A stretch of DNA of 18,501 nucleotides from contig HF989712.1 in NCBI GenBank assembly GCA_000431315.1, positions 1-18,501 on the forward strand. Direction: 5' to 3'. The notes under the pieces are model-generated. The model did not search any database and was not told where the DNA came from. It saw only the letters and a program-made list of their open reading frames with translations. This document shows positions 7,405 through 13,740 of the stretch, piece after piece. The translations under genes were made by a program, and so were the position numbers. The stretch comes from Brachyspira sp. CAG:484 (lineage in GTDB: Bacteria; Cyanobacteriota; Vampirovibrionia; Gastranaerophilales; Gastranaerophilaceae). Position 1 is the first letter of the stretch. Every line of letters starts with the position of its first letter.

Positions 7405-7869
7405 ATGAAGAAACTCTTATTAGTTTTAATTTTAATACTAACATCAAACGCTGTATATGCACGACAAATTCCGGTAAAAATTTATCCTGATGAAAATATT
7501 TCAACAGCATATGATGCGATTGAAACAGGTGACAAGATAAAATTCCGTACAAAGCGTGCATGCAGTTACGGGAATATAAAAATTGCAGCAGACACACCTG
7601 TTACAGGCATAGTCGACTATGTTCAGGACAACGGGTGGGTTGCAGATAATGCACAGGTCCAATTTAAAAAATTTATAATCCATCTGCCTGACGGTAAAAA
7701 TATTAGCACAAATTCTGTGATTACCATTGACGGATTTGAAGAGCTGAAAAACAGAAACCCTAAAATACTCAGATTTTTTGAGTATTTTGGAGTGCTTGCC
7801 AGAGGTAAAGAGGTTGATATAAGAAAAGGCAAAGACACACCAGTATATAATATCTGGATTAATCTATAA
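7405..7869 (+). CDS. Secreted protein of unknown function, paralog B
   Basis: The 154-residue protein has a signal peptide (MKKLLLVLILILTSNAVYA, residues 1-19) followed by RQIPVKIYPDENISTAYDAIETGDKI, the same opening pattern as the preceding gene. A later segment, GIVDYVQDNGW, also aligns with paralog A. The fold looks beta-rich and the C-terminus is charged. It starts 2 bases after the previous stop, with GGAGA inside the end of the upstream gene as its ribosome-binding site, so it belongs to the same operon as the metalloprotease. No known family was recognised. An envelope or surface role is likely from the signal peptide only. Confidence 0.75.
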   Translation: MKKLLLVLILILTSNAVYARQIPVKIYPDENISTAYDAIETGDKIKFRTKRACSYGNIKIAADTPVTGIVDYVQDNGWVADNAQVQFKKFIIHLPDGKNISTNSVITIDGFEELKNRNPKILRFFEYFGVLARGKEVDIRKGKDTPVYNIWINL

Positions 7870-8037
7870 ATGTCCGAGGTAAATCCGGAATTGGCACTTG
7901 AGCTTATATTTAGAGCGGTATCAGAAAATGGATTGATTTACAAAAGGCGCTGGAGCAGCAAAGCTGTGACGCCAGATAGATTAAACCCGGGAGGCAATAT
8001 ATTCACAAAGGATTTTTGTTGCCTGAATTGCGTTTGA
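7870..8037 (+). CDS. Possible small hypothetical protein (55 aa)
   Basis: An ATG directly abuts the stop of the preceding gene and opens a 55-codon frame beginning MSEVNPELALELIFRAVSEN. The first 37 codons lie in otherwise empty sequence and have a helix-like, protein-like composition. The last 18 overlap the opposite-strand phospholipase-like gene and look less convincing. There is no Shine-Dalgarno site, so translation would depend on coupling to the upstream gene. It could also be the remnant of a longer gene or a chance frame. Nothing else was seen between 7870 and 7980. Confidence 0.3.
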   Translation: MSEVNPELALELIFRAVSENGLIYKRRWSSKAVTPDRLNPGGNIFTKDFCCLNCV

Positions 8038-8643
8038 GATACCGGTTTGAGCTATTTCATACCATTCGTTTTTATTATTTTTTCTAACCTGTTTTCCATT
8101 CTCGGATAAGAATACAACTTCATCAAATATTTCATAAGGATTATCAGTTTCAAGTTCAAAAATGGCTGGTTTAGCATTTTTTATAAAAGTATCCTGGTTC
8201 TGTTGTGCAAACTCTTCAAATTCTTTGTGCAGCCTCAGATCACGCCACTTTTTATAGACGGTTCCACGTTCAGTATGCTGGGGCTGCGTCACGTCTTGCA
8301 GAAAATGGATTGCCCTTCCTGCATGCTCAAAAGCTTTTTCATTATCTGCACCTGCAAGTTCTTCGAAATAAAAAAGATGCTTTTCAAACCTTGCTGCTGC
8401 ATTATTCCTGCCTGTAATATCCAGAAAGCTTTCCCTTGGTCTGAATAACTGCGGTGTATAATAAAAATGGTTGTTACCCTGAAAACCCCTTTCATCAAAA
8501 TCCGGCTTTTGAGCAAATTTCACCAAAATATTCTTGTATTTTTTGAGTTTTGGAATTTCATTAACAGTCAGCGCTGTAATATCTCTATGAGCTGTATAAC
8601 GCCATCCAAAATTTGTATTACTATCAAGAGAATTGAGTTTCAT
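7981..8643 (-). CDS. Zinc-dependent phospholipase C-like protein (PLC/S1-P1 nuclease fold)
   Basis: The 220-residue protein is mostly helical and carries the ligand pattern of the zinc phospholipase C/alpha-toxin family: Trp14 followed by His19, a His at 59, HFLQD (His113, Asp117), PQH (Pro121, His123) and HKEFE (His139, Glu143). These would hold a tri-zinc site that hydrolyses phospholipid or another phosphodiester. The classical secreted enzymes have a signal peptide and use the N-terminal amine of the Trp as a zinc ligand after processing. Here only a 13-residue polar stretch ending NTNFG precedes the Trp, and no signal peptide is visible. It has its own promoter (8670-8697); the ribosome-binding site (AAAGGA) is unusually far from the ATG. 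It is convergent with the secreted-protein operon. Confidence 0.75.
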   Translation of the reverse strand: MKLNSLDSNTNFGWRYTAHRDITALTVNEIPKLKKYKNILVKFAQKPDFDERGFQGNNHFYYTPQLFRPRESFLDITGRNNAAARFEKHLFYFEELAGADNEKAFEHAGRAIHFLQDVTQPQHTERGTVYKKWRDLRLHKEFEEFAQQNQDTFIKNAKPAIFELETDNPYEIFDEVVFLSENGKQVRKNNKNEWYEIAQTGISNAIQATKILCEYIASRV

Positions 8644-8669
8644 TTTTACACATATATCCTTTTATGCAT

Positions 8670-8697
8670 AATATATCACAAAAATTCCCTATGTAAA
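8670..8697 (-). promoter_or_regulatory. Promoter of the phospholipase C-like gene
   Basis: -35 TTTACA (8692-8697) and -10 TATATT (8670-8675) with a 16-bp spacer. An overlapping TATTAT two bases downstream gives an 18-bp alternative. It lies just past the clpB terminator. Confidence 0.5.
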
Positions 8698-8700
8698 ATT

Positions 8701-8721
8701 AAAGCCCCTTTCAGGGGCTTT
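8701..8721 (-). terminator. Intrinsic terminator of clpB
   Basis: The perfect 9-bp stem AAAGCCCCT / AGGGGCTTT has a 3-base loop and lies 5 bases after the clpB stop. The following U tract is short and broken, TTTAATTTT when read on the minus strand. Confidence 0.8.
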
Positions 8722-8726
8722 AAAAT

Positions 8727-11327
8727 TTAAGCTTTTTTGAAAACAATTTCATCATTATCTACATCGATTATGAGCTTTTCACCGCGCAGGAATTTCTGCG
8801 CAAGAATTTCTTTTGACAAAGGATTTTCCACTAACTGTCTGATAACACGTTTGAGTGGTCTTGCACCGTAAACAGGGTTGAAACCGCGTGTTGCAAGAAA
8901 TTCTTTTGCATCATCAGTTATTTCAACATCTATTTCCTGCTCTTTCAGAAGTTTTCTCAAATAATCCATCTGAATATCAACAATTGCAGATAACTGTTGC
9001 AATGTGAGTGCTTTAAAGAAAATAGTTTCATCAATTCTGTTTAAGAATTCCGGTTTAAAACGGCTTCTCAAAACATCCAGAACTTTATCCTTTGTAGCTT
9101 CAAAATCAGACTGTGAACCCAGAGAATTAATTGTATTTTCAAGTATTATGTCAGAACCAATATTGCTTGTCATAATAATAAGAGTATTCTTAAAGTCTAC
9201 AGTTCTGCCTTTCGAATCAGTTAATCTGCCGTCATCAAATATTTGAAGCATAATATTGAATACATCCGGATGAGCTTTTTCAATTTCATCAAACAGAACA
9301 ACCGAATAAGGTTTACGGCGTACGGCTTCTGTAAGCTGACCGCCCTCATCGTATCCTACATATCCCGGAGGTGCTCCTACCAGTCTTGAAACATTATGTT
9401 TTTCCATATATTCAGACATATCAATCCTGATAAGCGCATCCTCATCATTAAACATAAATTCTGCAAGAGATTTTGCAAGTTCAGTCTTACCAACACCGGT
9501 TGGTCCAAGGAAAAGAAATGTACCGATAGGACGTTTCGGATCTTTCAATCCGGAACGGGCTCGCCGTATAGCATCTGCCACAGTTTCAACAGCCTCATCC
9601 TGTCCTACAAGGCGTTTATGCAAAACGTCTTCCATATGAAGAAGTTTCATAGTTTCGCTTTCCACAAGTTTTGACACCGGAATGCCGGTCCACTTGCTTA
9701 CAACCTCTGCAATATCATCCTCATCAATTTCCTCTTTTAAAAGCTGGTTAGAACTTTTTTCCTTGTTTTGAGCAGCTTTTAACTGTTTTTCAAGTTCAAG
9801 CAGAGTACCATATTTAAGTTCCGCGGCTGTCTGCAAATCGGTATTTCTTTCAGCCTCTTCAATTTTGGCTTTTACTTTTTCGATTTCTTCTTTTATACCT
9901 GCTTCGCCGACAATTGAAGCCTTCTCAGCTTCCCATTGAACCTTAAGCTTAGCAACTTTTTCTTCAAGTTCACTAATCTGTTTTGTCAAATCGTTAATTT
10001 TCGCTCTTGCCTCATCGCTGTCTTCTTTTTTCAAAGCCTCGCGTTCAATTTCAAGCTGGATTTTCTGCCTCATAAGAGTATCTATTTCCTCCGGCATTGA
10101 ATCAATTTCGATACGCAGAGAAGATGCAGCTTCATCAATTAAGTCAATAGCTTTATCTGGAAGAAACCGGTCTGTGATATAACGGTCTGAAAGTTTTGCA
10201 GCTGCAATAAGAGCGCTGTCAAGAATACGTATTCCATGGTGGACTTCATATTTCTCTTTCAGCCCCCTCAGGATGGAAATTGTATCTTCAACACTAGGTT
10301 CGCCAACCATTACCGGCTGAAATCTTCTTTCCAGAGCAGGATCTTTTTCTATGTACTTGCGGTATTCATTAATTGTAGTTGCACCGATAGTTCTCAGAAT
10401 ACCTCTTGCCAGCATAGGCTTTAAAAGGTTGCCTGCATCCATTGAGCCTTCTGTTGCTCCGGCACCTACAACGGTGTGAAGTTCATCAATAAACATTACA
10501 ATCTCGCCGTTTGAATCTTCAACCTCCTTCAAAACAGCTTTCAAACGCTCTTCAAATTCACCCCTGAACTTTGCACCGGCAACCAGTGCACCCATATCAA
10601 GTGAAACAAGTTTTACATTTTTTAAGCTTTCAGGAACATCACCGCGCACTATACGCTGGGCTAATCCTTCAACAATAGCAGTTTTACCAACGCCTGGTTC
10701 ACCGATTAGCACTGGGTTATTTTTTGTACGCCTGTTCAAAACCTGAATAATACGCCGGACTTCTTCATCACGTCCTATAACCGGATCAAGCTTACCTTTT
10801 CTTGCAAGCGCGGTTAAATCTGTTGAAAATTTTTCAAGCGCTTTCATATTTTCTTCTGCATTTTTATTATCCACTTTTTTATTTCCCCTTATTTTTTTCA
10901 TAACATTTAAAACAGAATTTTGATTTACTCCAAACTCTTTCAAGGCGGATTGGATGTAACTGTTATCCAGTTTTGTCATAGCAAGAAGTATTGCCTCAAT
11001 ACTGATAAATTCATCCTTTAAATCTTCTGACTGTTCTTTTGCAATATCAAGAAGCCTGTATGTATCATTTGAAAGAAAAAGCTGTCCGGCATTCGGCGGA
11101 CCTGAAATTGTAGGAAAAGACTTTACTTTAGCTACGATTTTATTTATAAAACTCTGGTTTAAAAGTTTAAGTTCTGTGAGGTAATCTTTTATAATCCCAT
11201 TATCCTTTATCATCGCCAGCATAATATGCTCCGGCTGGAGCTCTGAATTTCTGTATTCATTCATTAAAGCACCGGATGATGACAGGATTTCCTGAGAATA
11301 ATTTGTGAATTTGTTAAAATCAACCAT
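8727..11327 (-). CDS. clpB: ATP-dependent chaperone ClpB (protein disaggregase)
   Basis: This cytoplasmic AAA+ hexamer rescues aggregated proteins together with DnaK. Its 866 residues have the full architecture: a Clp N-domain (about 1-150), a first ATPase module with Walker A GEPGVGKT at 209-216, a coiled-coil middle domain rich in Glu and Lys (about 420-540), a second ATPase module with Walker A GPTGVGKT at 608-615, and a C-terminal domain. The coiled coil distinguishes it from ClpC and ClpA. I start it at the ATG at 11327 (MVDFNKFT). The upstream in-frame ATG at 11342 overlaps the GGAG ribosome-binding site itself. No CIRCE element was found upstream, but an inverted repeat frames the -10 box. 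Transcription ends at the hairpin at 8701-8721. Confidence 0.97.
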   Translation of the reverse strand: MVDFNKFTNYSQEILSSSGALMNEYRNSELQPEHIMLAMIKDNGIIKDYLTELKLLNQSFINKIVAKVKSFPTISGPPNAGQLFLSNDTYRLLDIAKEQSEDLKDEFISIEAILLAMTKLDNSYIQSALKEFGVNQNSVLNVMKKIRGNKKVDNKNAEENMKALEKFSTDLTALARKGKLDPVIGRDEEVRRIIQVLNRRTKNNPVLIGEPGVGKTAIVEGLAQRIVRGDVPESLKNVKLVSLDMGALVAGAKFRGEFEERLKAVLKEVEDSNGEIVMFIDELHTVVGAGATEGSMDAGNLLKPMLARGILRTIGATTINEYRKYIEKDPALERRFQPVMVGEPSVEDTISILRGLKEKYEVHHGIRILDSALIAAAKLSDRYITDRFLPDKAIDLIDEAASSLRIEIDSMPEEIDTLMRQKIQLEIEREALKKEDSDEARAKINDLTKQISELEEKVAKLKVQWEAEKASIVGEAGIKEEIEKVKAKIEEAERNTDLQTAAELKYGTLLELEKQLKAAQNKEKSSNQLLKEEIDEDDIAEVVSKWTGIPVSKLVESETMKLLHMEDVLHKRLVGQDEAVETVADAIRRARSGLKDPKRPIGTFLFLGPTGVGKTELAKSLAEFMFNDEDALIRIDMSEYMEKHNVSRLVGAPPGYVGYDEGGQLTEAVRRKPYSVVLFDEIEKAHPDVFNIMLQIFDDGRLTDSKGRTVDFKNTLIIMTSNIGSDIILENTINSLGSQSDFEATKDKVLDVLRSRFKPEFLNRIDETIFFKALTLQQLSAIVDIQMDYLRKLLKEQEIDVEITDDAKEFLATRGFNPVYGARPLKRVIRQLVENPLSKEILAQKFLRGEKLIIDVDNDEIVFKKA

Positions 11328-11355
11328 ATAAATCAACTCCATTCAAATATTATCC

Positions 11356-11375
11356 CCGCATTATAATAGTTGCGG
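11356..11375 (-). promoter_or_regulatory. clpB -10 box inside an inverted repeat
   Basis: A consensus TATAAT (11360-11365, minus strand) is flanked by CCGCA (11356-11360) and TGCGG (11371-11375), a perfect 5-bp inverted repeat in AT-rich DNA. No good -35 is present, so an activator or an alternative sigma factor is possible. The rest of the gap to 11451 is AT-rich and featureless. Confidence 0.35.
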
Positions 11376-11451
11376 AAATCTTATTTATTTATATAATTAT
11401 TTTAACTTTTTTTTCAACAAATTTTAATTAAATTAATGTTTATTTAATTTT

Positions 11452-12216
11452 TTAGCGGTAATTAATCTCCCAGCCTTCCCTCATAATTCTTGCAGCACAT
11501 GCTTCTCCGCCGTATAAAGCTTTTAAATTACATGCATTCTGCTTAGACGGACTGCTTATATCCTCATCCGTCCAATCCCAGCCAAAAGGCTTAACAACAT
11601 TTCCCTTAATTGTAAAGAAAAACAAATCATATCCCGCTTTATTCGGACCTTTTGCATTACCGTTCACATCTACAAAAACATTTGAAGCACTTCCATCTTT
11701 GCTTACAAGATTATTTACGCCAATACAGATTTCGTCAGCTAATTTCATTGACGCAGTATTATTTGAAAAGAAAGGGCTAGCAATATGTATATCATCAAAC
11801 CAGACATACTGGGTTTCAGTTCCGTATGATGTTGTTATATTTTTGCCATCATAACACATAGCTTTACTCCAGCTTTCAGCACTCGGATATATTTTTAAAA
11901 CCTTAAATGATGGAGCTAAATAGTCATTAATCAGCTCTTCTGAAGGAATATTATCCGGCCAGTCATTAACCTCTCCGAAATCGGCAACTGCTCTCTGGAG
12001 CCCTTGGTTTAATAAGGAATAAGCCCTTTTTAAACGAGTTACCGTTTCAATCTTCTCATATTTTGCACTAAGTGCAGGCAGTGTCATTGCTGCAACTACA
12101 CCTATTATTCCGAGTGTTATCAAAACTTCTGCAAGAGTAAAGGCTTTTTTGTACAAATAGTCCGAACGAACAGAATAGATAAGACCTTTTGTCAATGTTA
12201 ATACAGTATTTTTCAT
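11452..12216 (-). CDS. Type IV pilin-like protein (left arm of the pilin/regulator module)
   Basis: I place the start at the ATG at 12216 (254 residues), 4 bases after the GGAGGA site. The frame stays open upstream, but those codons are only the antisense of the divergent regulator gene. A 25-residue leader (MKNTVLTLTKGLIYSV..KKA) precedes FTLAEVLITLGIIGVVAAM, the class III prepilin helix with Glu at +5 and Ala rather than Gly at -1. The C-terminal region holds VDVNGNAKGPNKAGYDLFFF, the motif shared with the other pilins, and ends CAARIMREGWEINYR. It should be processed by a prepilin peptidase and assembled into a pilus or secretion pseudopilus. No assembly machinery is encoded nearby. A 26-bp palindrome lies between its promoter and the ribosome-binding site. 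Confidence 0.9.
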   Translation of the reverse strand: MKNTVLTLTKGLIYSVRSDYLYKKAFTLAEVLITLGIIGVVAAMTLPALSAKYEKIETVTRLKRAYSLLNQGLQRAVADFGEVNDWPDNIPSEELINDYLAPSFKVLKIYPSAESWSKAMCYDGKNITTSYGTETQYVWFDDIHIASPFFSNNTASMKLADEICIGVNNLVSKDGSASNVFVDVNGNAKGPNKAGYDLFFFTIKGNVVKPFGWDWTDEDISSPSKQNACNLKALYGGEACAARIMREGWEINYR

Positions 12217-12227
12217 ATTATCCTCCA

Positions 12228-12253
12228 TACATGTTTCCATATGGAAACATGTA
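12228..12253. promoter_or_regulatory. 26-bp perfect palindrome, putative operator
   Basis: The half-site TACATGTTTCCAT (12228-12240) is followed at once by its exact reverse complement (12241-12253). It begins at the predicted pilin transcription start and ends 1 base from the pilin Shine-Dalgarno site (12221-12226). It also lies at the -35 position for a possible promoter of the divergent XRE regulator gene. In mRNA it would fold into a hairpin beside the ribosome-binding site. The XRE protein is the obvious candidate ligand. Confidence 0.75.
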
Positions 12254-12259
12254 ATAAGA

Positions 12260-12288
12260 AGTATAACATTACTATTTAAATATTGCAA
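12260..12288 (-). promoter_or_regulatory. Promoter of the left pilin gene
   Basis: -35 TTGCAA (12283-12288), exact 17-bp spacer, -10 TATACT (12260-12265). The predicted start is near 12253, at the edge of the 26-bp palindrome. On the opposite strand TATAAC (12262-12267) overlaps this -10 and could serve the divergent regulator, although its -35 is poor. Confidence 0.65.
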
Positions 12289-12313
12289 GCAAGAATATTG
12301 ACTAAGGACTTTA

Positions 12314-12577
12314 ATGAATAAAACACAGGAATATCTTAAACAATTTGGAAAAGCTCTCAGGAAATTAAGAACATCACAGACAGGAAAGAGTCTTAGAATG
12401 TTTGCGTATGAATATGATATTCCTTGTGCAACCCTGAGCCGCATTGAAAATGGTCAAAGAGAAGCGCAGTTAACAACTCTTAAAAGAATTTCCGAGGGAT
12501 TTGGCTTAACTTTTGGGGATTTCATAAAAAAAATTGAAAACGAAATGGAAACAAAAATCACACTGAAAGATGAATAG
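12314..12577 (+). CDS. Small XRE-type helix-turn-helix regulator
   Basis: The 87-residue protein is essentially one lambda-repressor-like DNA-binding domain. SLRMFAYEYDIPCATLSRIE forms the helix-turn-helix, followed by NGQREAQLTTLKRISEGFGL, the usual second half of the family. It has no sensor or protease domain, and a short charged C-terminus. AAGGA 5 bases before the ATG supports the start. It is divergent from the left pilin gene, with a 26-bp perfect palindrome between them, and convergent with another small DNA-binding gene 5 bases downstream. A role as local regulator of the pilin gene, probably with autoregulation, is inferred from position. Confidence 0.85.
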   Translation: MNKTQEYLKQFGKALRKLRTSQTGKSLRMFAYEYDIPCATLSRIENGQREAQLTTLKRISEGFGLTFGDFIKKIENEMETKITLKDE

Positions 12578-12582
12578 CTGCC

Positions 12583-12807
12583 CTATTTCTTTTTTTGCAC
12601 AATAAGGTCATAGCCGAGAATATCACAAATCAGCTTCAACTCTTTAAAAGTCAGATGCTGACGTTTTAGCTTGCAGGAAAAATTTGAAGCCTTAGTCTGC
12701 TTTCCTAGTTTCTCATTAAGCTTTTCATTCAAGTCTTTCTGCAAACAATATTCCTGGTTAAGAAGATATTTTACAAGCTGAAAATCATCCAAGTCATTAA
12801 TTATCAT
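12583..12807 (-). CDS. Small helix-turn-helix-like protein, probably leaderless
   Basis: The 74-residue protein (MIINDLDDFQLVKYLLNQ..) is helical and basic. Its segment KASNFSCKLKRQHLTFKELKLICDILGYDL resembles the DNA-binding half of phage-type or XRE helix-turn-helix proteins, but the match is weaker than for its neighbour. The frame extends to an ATG at 12831, but that codon lies inside the promoter. TATAAT ends 6 bases before the ATG at 12807, so the message probably begins at that start codon, and no ribosome-binding site is present. It is divergent from the right pilin gene, with interlocked promoters and palindromes between them. This suggests that it controls that pilin. Confidence 0.65.
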   Translation of the reverse strand: MIINDLDDFQLVKYLLNQEYCLQKDLNEKLNEKLGKQTKASNFSCKLKRQHLTFKELKLICDILGYDLIVQKKK

Positions 12808-12813
12808 AAATTT

Positions 12814-12841
12814 ATTATATAGGGTTGACATAATGTATCAA
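12814..12841 (-). promoter_or_regulatory. Promoter of the leaderless helix-turn-helix gene
   Basis: -35 TTGATA (12836-12841), 16-bp spacer, consensus -10 TATAAT (12814-12819). Its -35 lies within the spacer of the opposing pilin promoter. Confidence 0.65.
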
Positions 12842-12853
12842 AAATGTCATAAT
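12825..12853 (+). promoter_or_regulatory. Promoter of the right pilin gene
   Basis: -35 consensus TTGACA (12825-12830), exact 17-bp spacer, -10 CATAAT (12848-12853). The predicted start is near 12860. Its -35 lies within the spacer of the minus-strand promoter, so the two cannot be occupied together. A second TATAAT at 12882-12887 lacks a -35. Confidence 0.65.
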
Positions 12854-12862
12854 AAATTATAA

Positions 12863-12890
12863 ATAATCAATCTAAATTGATTATAATCAA
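12863..12890. promoter_or_regulatory. Overlapping palindromes downstream of the right pilin promoter, putative operator
   Basis: ATAATCAAT (12863-12871) is inverted as ATTGATTAT (12876-12884) around CTAA. TTGATTATAATCAA (12877-12890) is itself a perfect 14-bp palindrome. This gives three alternating half-sites just after the predicted start, similar in placement to the palindrome of the left pilin. Confidence 0.55.
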
Positions 12891-12914
12891 ATTATGTTAA
12901 ATTGAAAGGGGATT

Positions 12915-13664
12915 ATGATGAGATACAAATATGCCTTTACTCTTGCGGAAGTTTTGATTACATTAGGGATAATCGGAGTGGTTGCGGCTATGACACTGCC
13001 TGCGCTGGTAACTAAATATAAGGATAAAGAACTTGCAACAAGAACGAGAAAAGCTGTTTCAGCAATCCAGCAGGCTGCACAGCTTGCACAGAGCGACTAT
13101 GGAACTCCGGGAGATAACTCTTCATTATTTGATATAACTAAAACCTCAGAAGAAGTTACCCAAAATTTTGCAAAATACTTTAACGGAGCCAAATACTGTG
13201 AACCAGATAAGGGGTCAAAGGAATGTATGGGGCTGCATTATAAAATTAGATATAGTTCAAAAATAGAAAGTTCAAATGGACTTGCTGGCGATGTAATAGT
13301 ATATAATTCCCCAAGAATAATTTTAAATGATGGAACTGTACTAGCATTAAAGCAAATGGACAACGAGTACAGAGAATCTGAATGTACCCAGTACAATGAG
13401 GATGGCTCATTACAAAAAGATGAAGATGGAAATCCAATCTTAAAACCCTGTTCCGGTAGCTATATTGCATTAATAAGATTTGATGTAAACGGAAACAAAC
13501 AGCCAAATCAATTCGGGCGGGATGCTTTTCAGCTGCTTATTTACAAAAATAAAATAATACCGGGCGGAGCAGGATTTTATGGGCTGGCAAGCTTGAAAAG
13601 TATTTTAAGCGGAGGTTCGGCAATATACACTGACTACACTGCGGGCGAACCGTTTGAATGGTAA
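12915..13664 (+). CDS. Type IV pilin-like protein (right arm of the pilin/regulator module)
   Basis: The protein has 249 residues with a very short leader (MMRYKYA) before FTLAEVLITLGIIGVVAAM. Ala is at -1 and Glu at +5 of the prepilin peptidase site. Two ATGs in tandem are possible; the second (12918) is better spaced, 6 bases after the AAAGGGG site. The globular part has cysteine-containing segments (KYCEPDKGSKEC, SECTQYNEDGS) and the shared motif FDVNGNKQPNQFGRDAF. It resembles the 3476 gene over the same features (KYFxxxxxC.., CxQYxExGS, DEDGN, NGxxxPNQxGxD), so these two are closer to each other than to the left-arm pilin. It is likely a pilus or pseudopilus subunit, controlled from the palindrome-rich divergent region. 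Confidence 0.9.
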   Translation: MMRYKYAFTLAEVLITLGIIGVVAAMTLPALVTKYKDKELATRTRKAVSAIQQAAQLAQSDYGTPGDNSSLFDITKTSEEVTQNFAKYFNGAKYCEPDKGSKECMGLHYKIRYSSKIESSNGLAGDVIVYNSPRIILNDGTVLALKQMDNEYRESECTQYNEDGSLQKDEDGNPILKPCSGSYIALIRFDVNGNKQPNQFGRDAFQLLIYKNKIIPGGAGFYGLASLKSILSGGSAIYTDYTAGEPFEW

Positions 13665-13673
13665 TCTTTTTAC

Positions 13674-13702
13674 TTTACACTCCTGCATGTTTTTGCTAAT
13701 AT
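13674..13702 (+). promoter_or_regulatory. Possible promoter of yebC
   Basis: -35 TTTACA (13674-13679), 17-bp spacer, -10 TAATAT (13697-13702). An alternative, TTGCTA with TATAGA, lies further downstream. Confidence 0.35.
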
Positions 13703-13740
13703 TCTGATATAGGGATATAGAAATAAGAGGATTAAAAAAT

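Noticed and set aside
11328..11342. ClpB start at 11342
   Set aside because: That ATG overlaps the GGAG ribosome-binding site used by the ATG at 11327, where the ClpB sequence begins.
11340..11451. CIRCE operator for clpB
   Set aside because: No TTAGCACTC-N9-GAGTGCTAA-like repeat is present.
12217..12444. N-terminal extension of the left pilin to 12444
   Set aside because: The extra 76 residues are antisense to the XRE regulator and span the palindrome and promoter. The ATG at 12216 follows a GGAGGA site.
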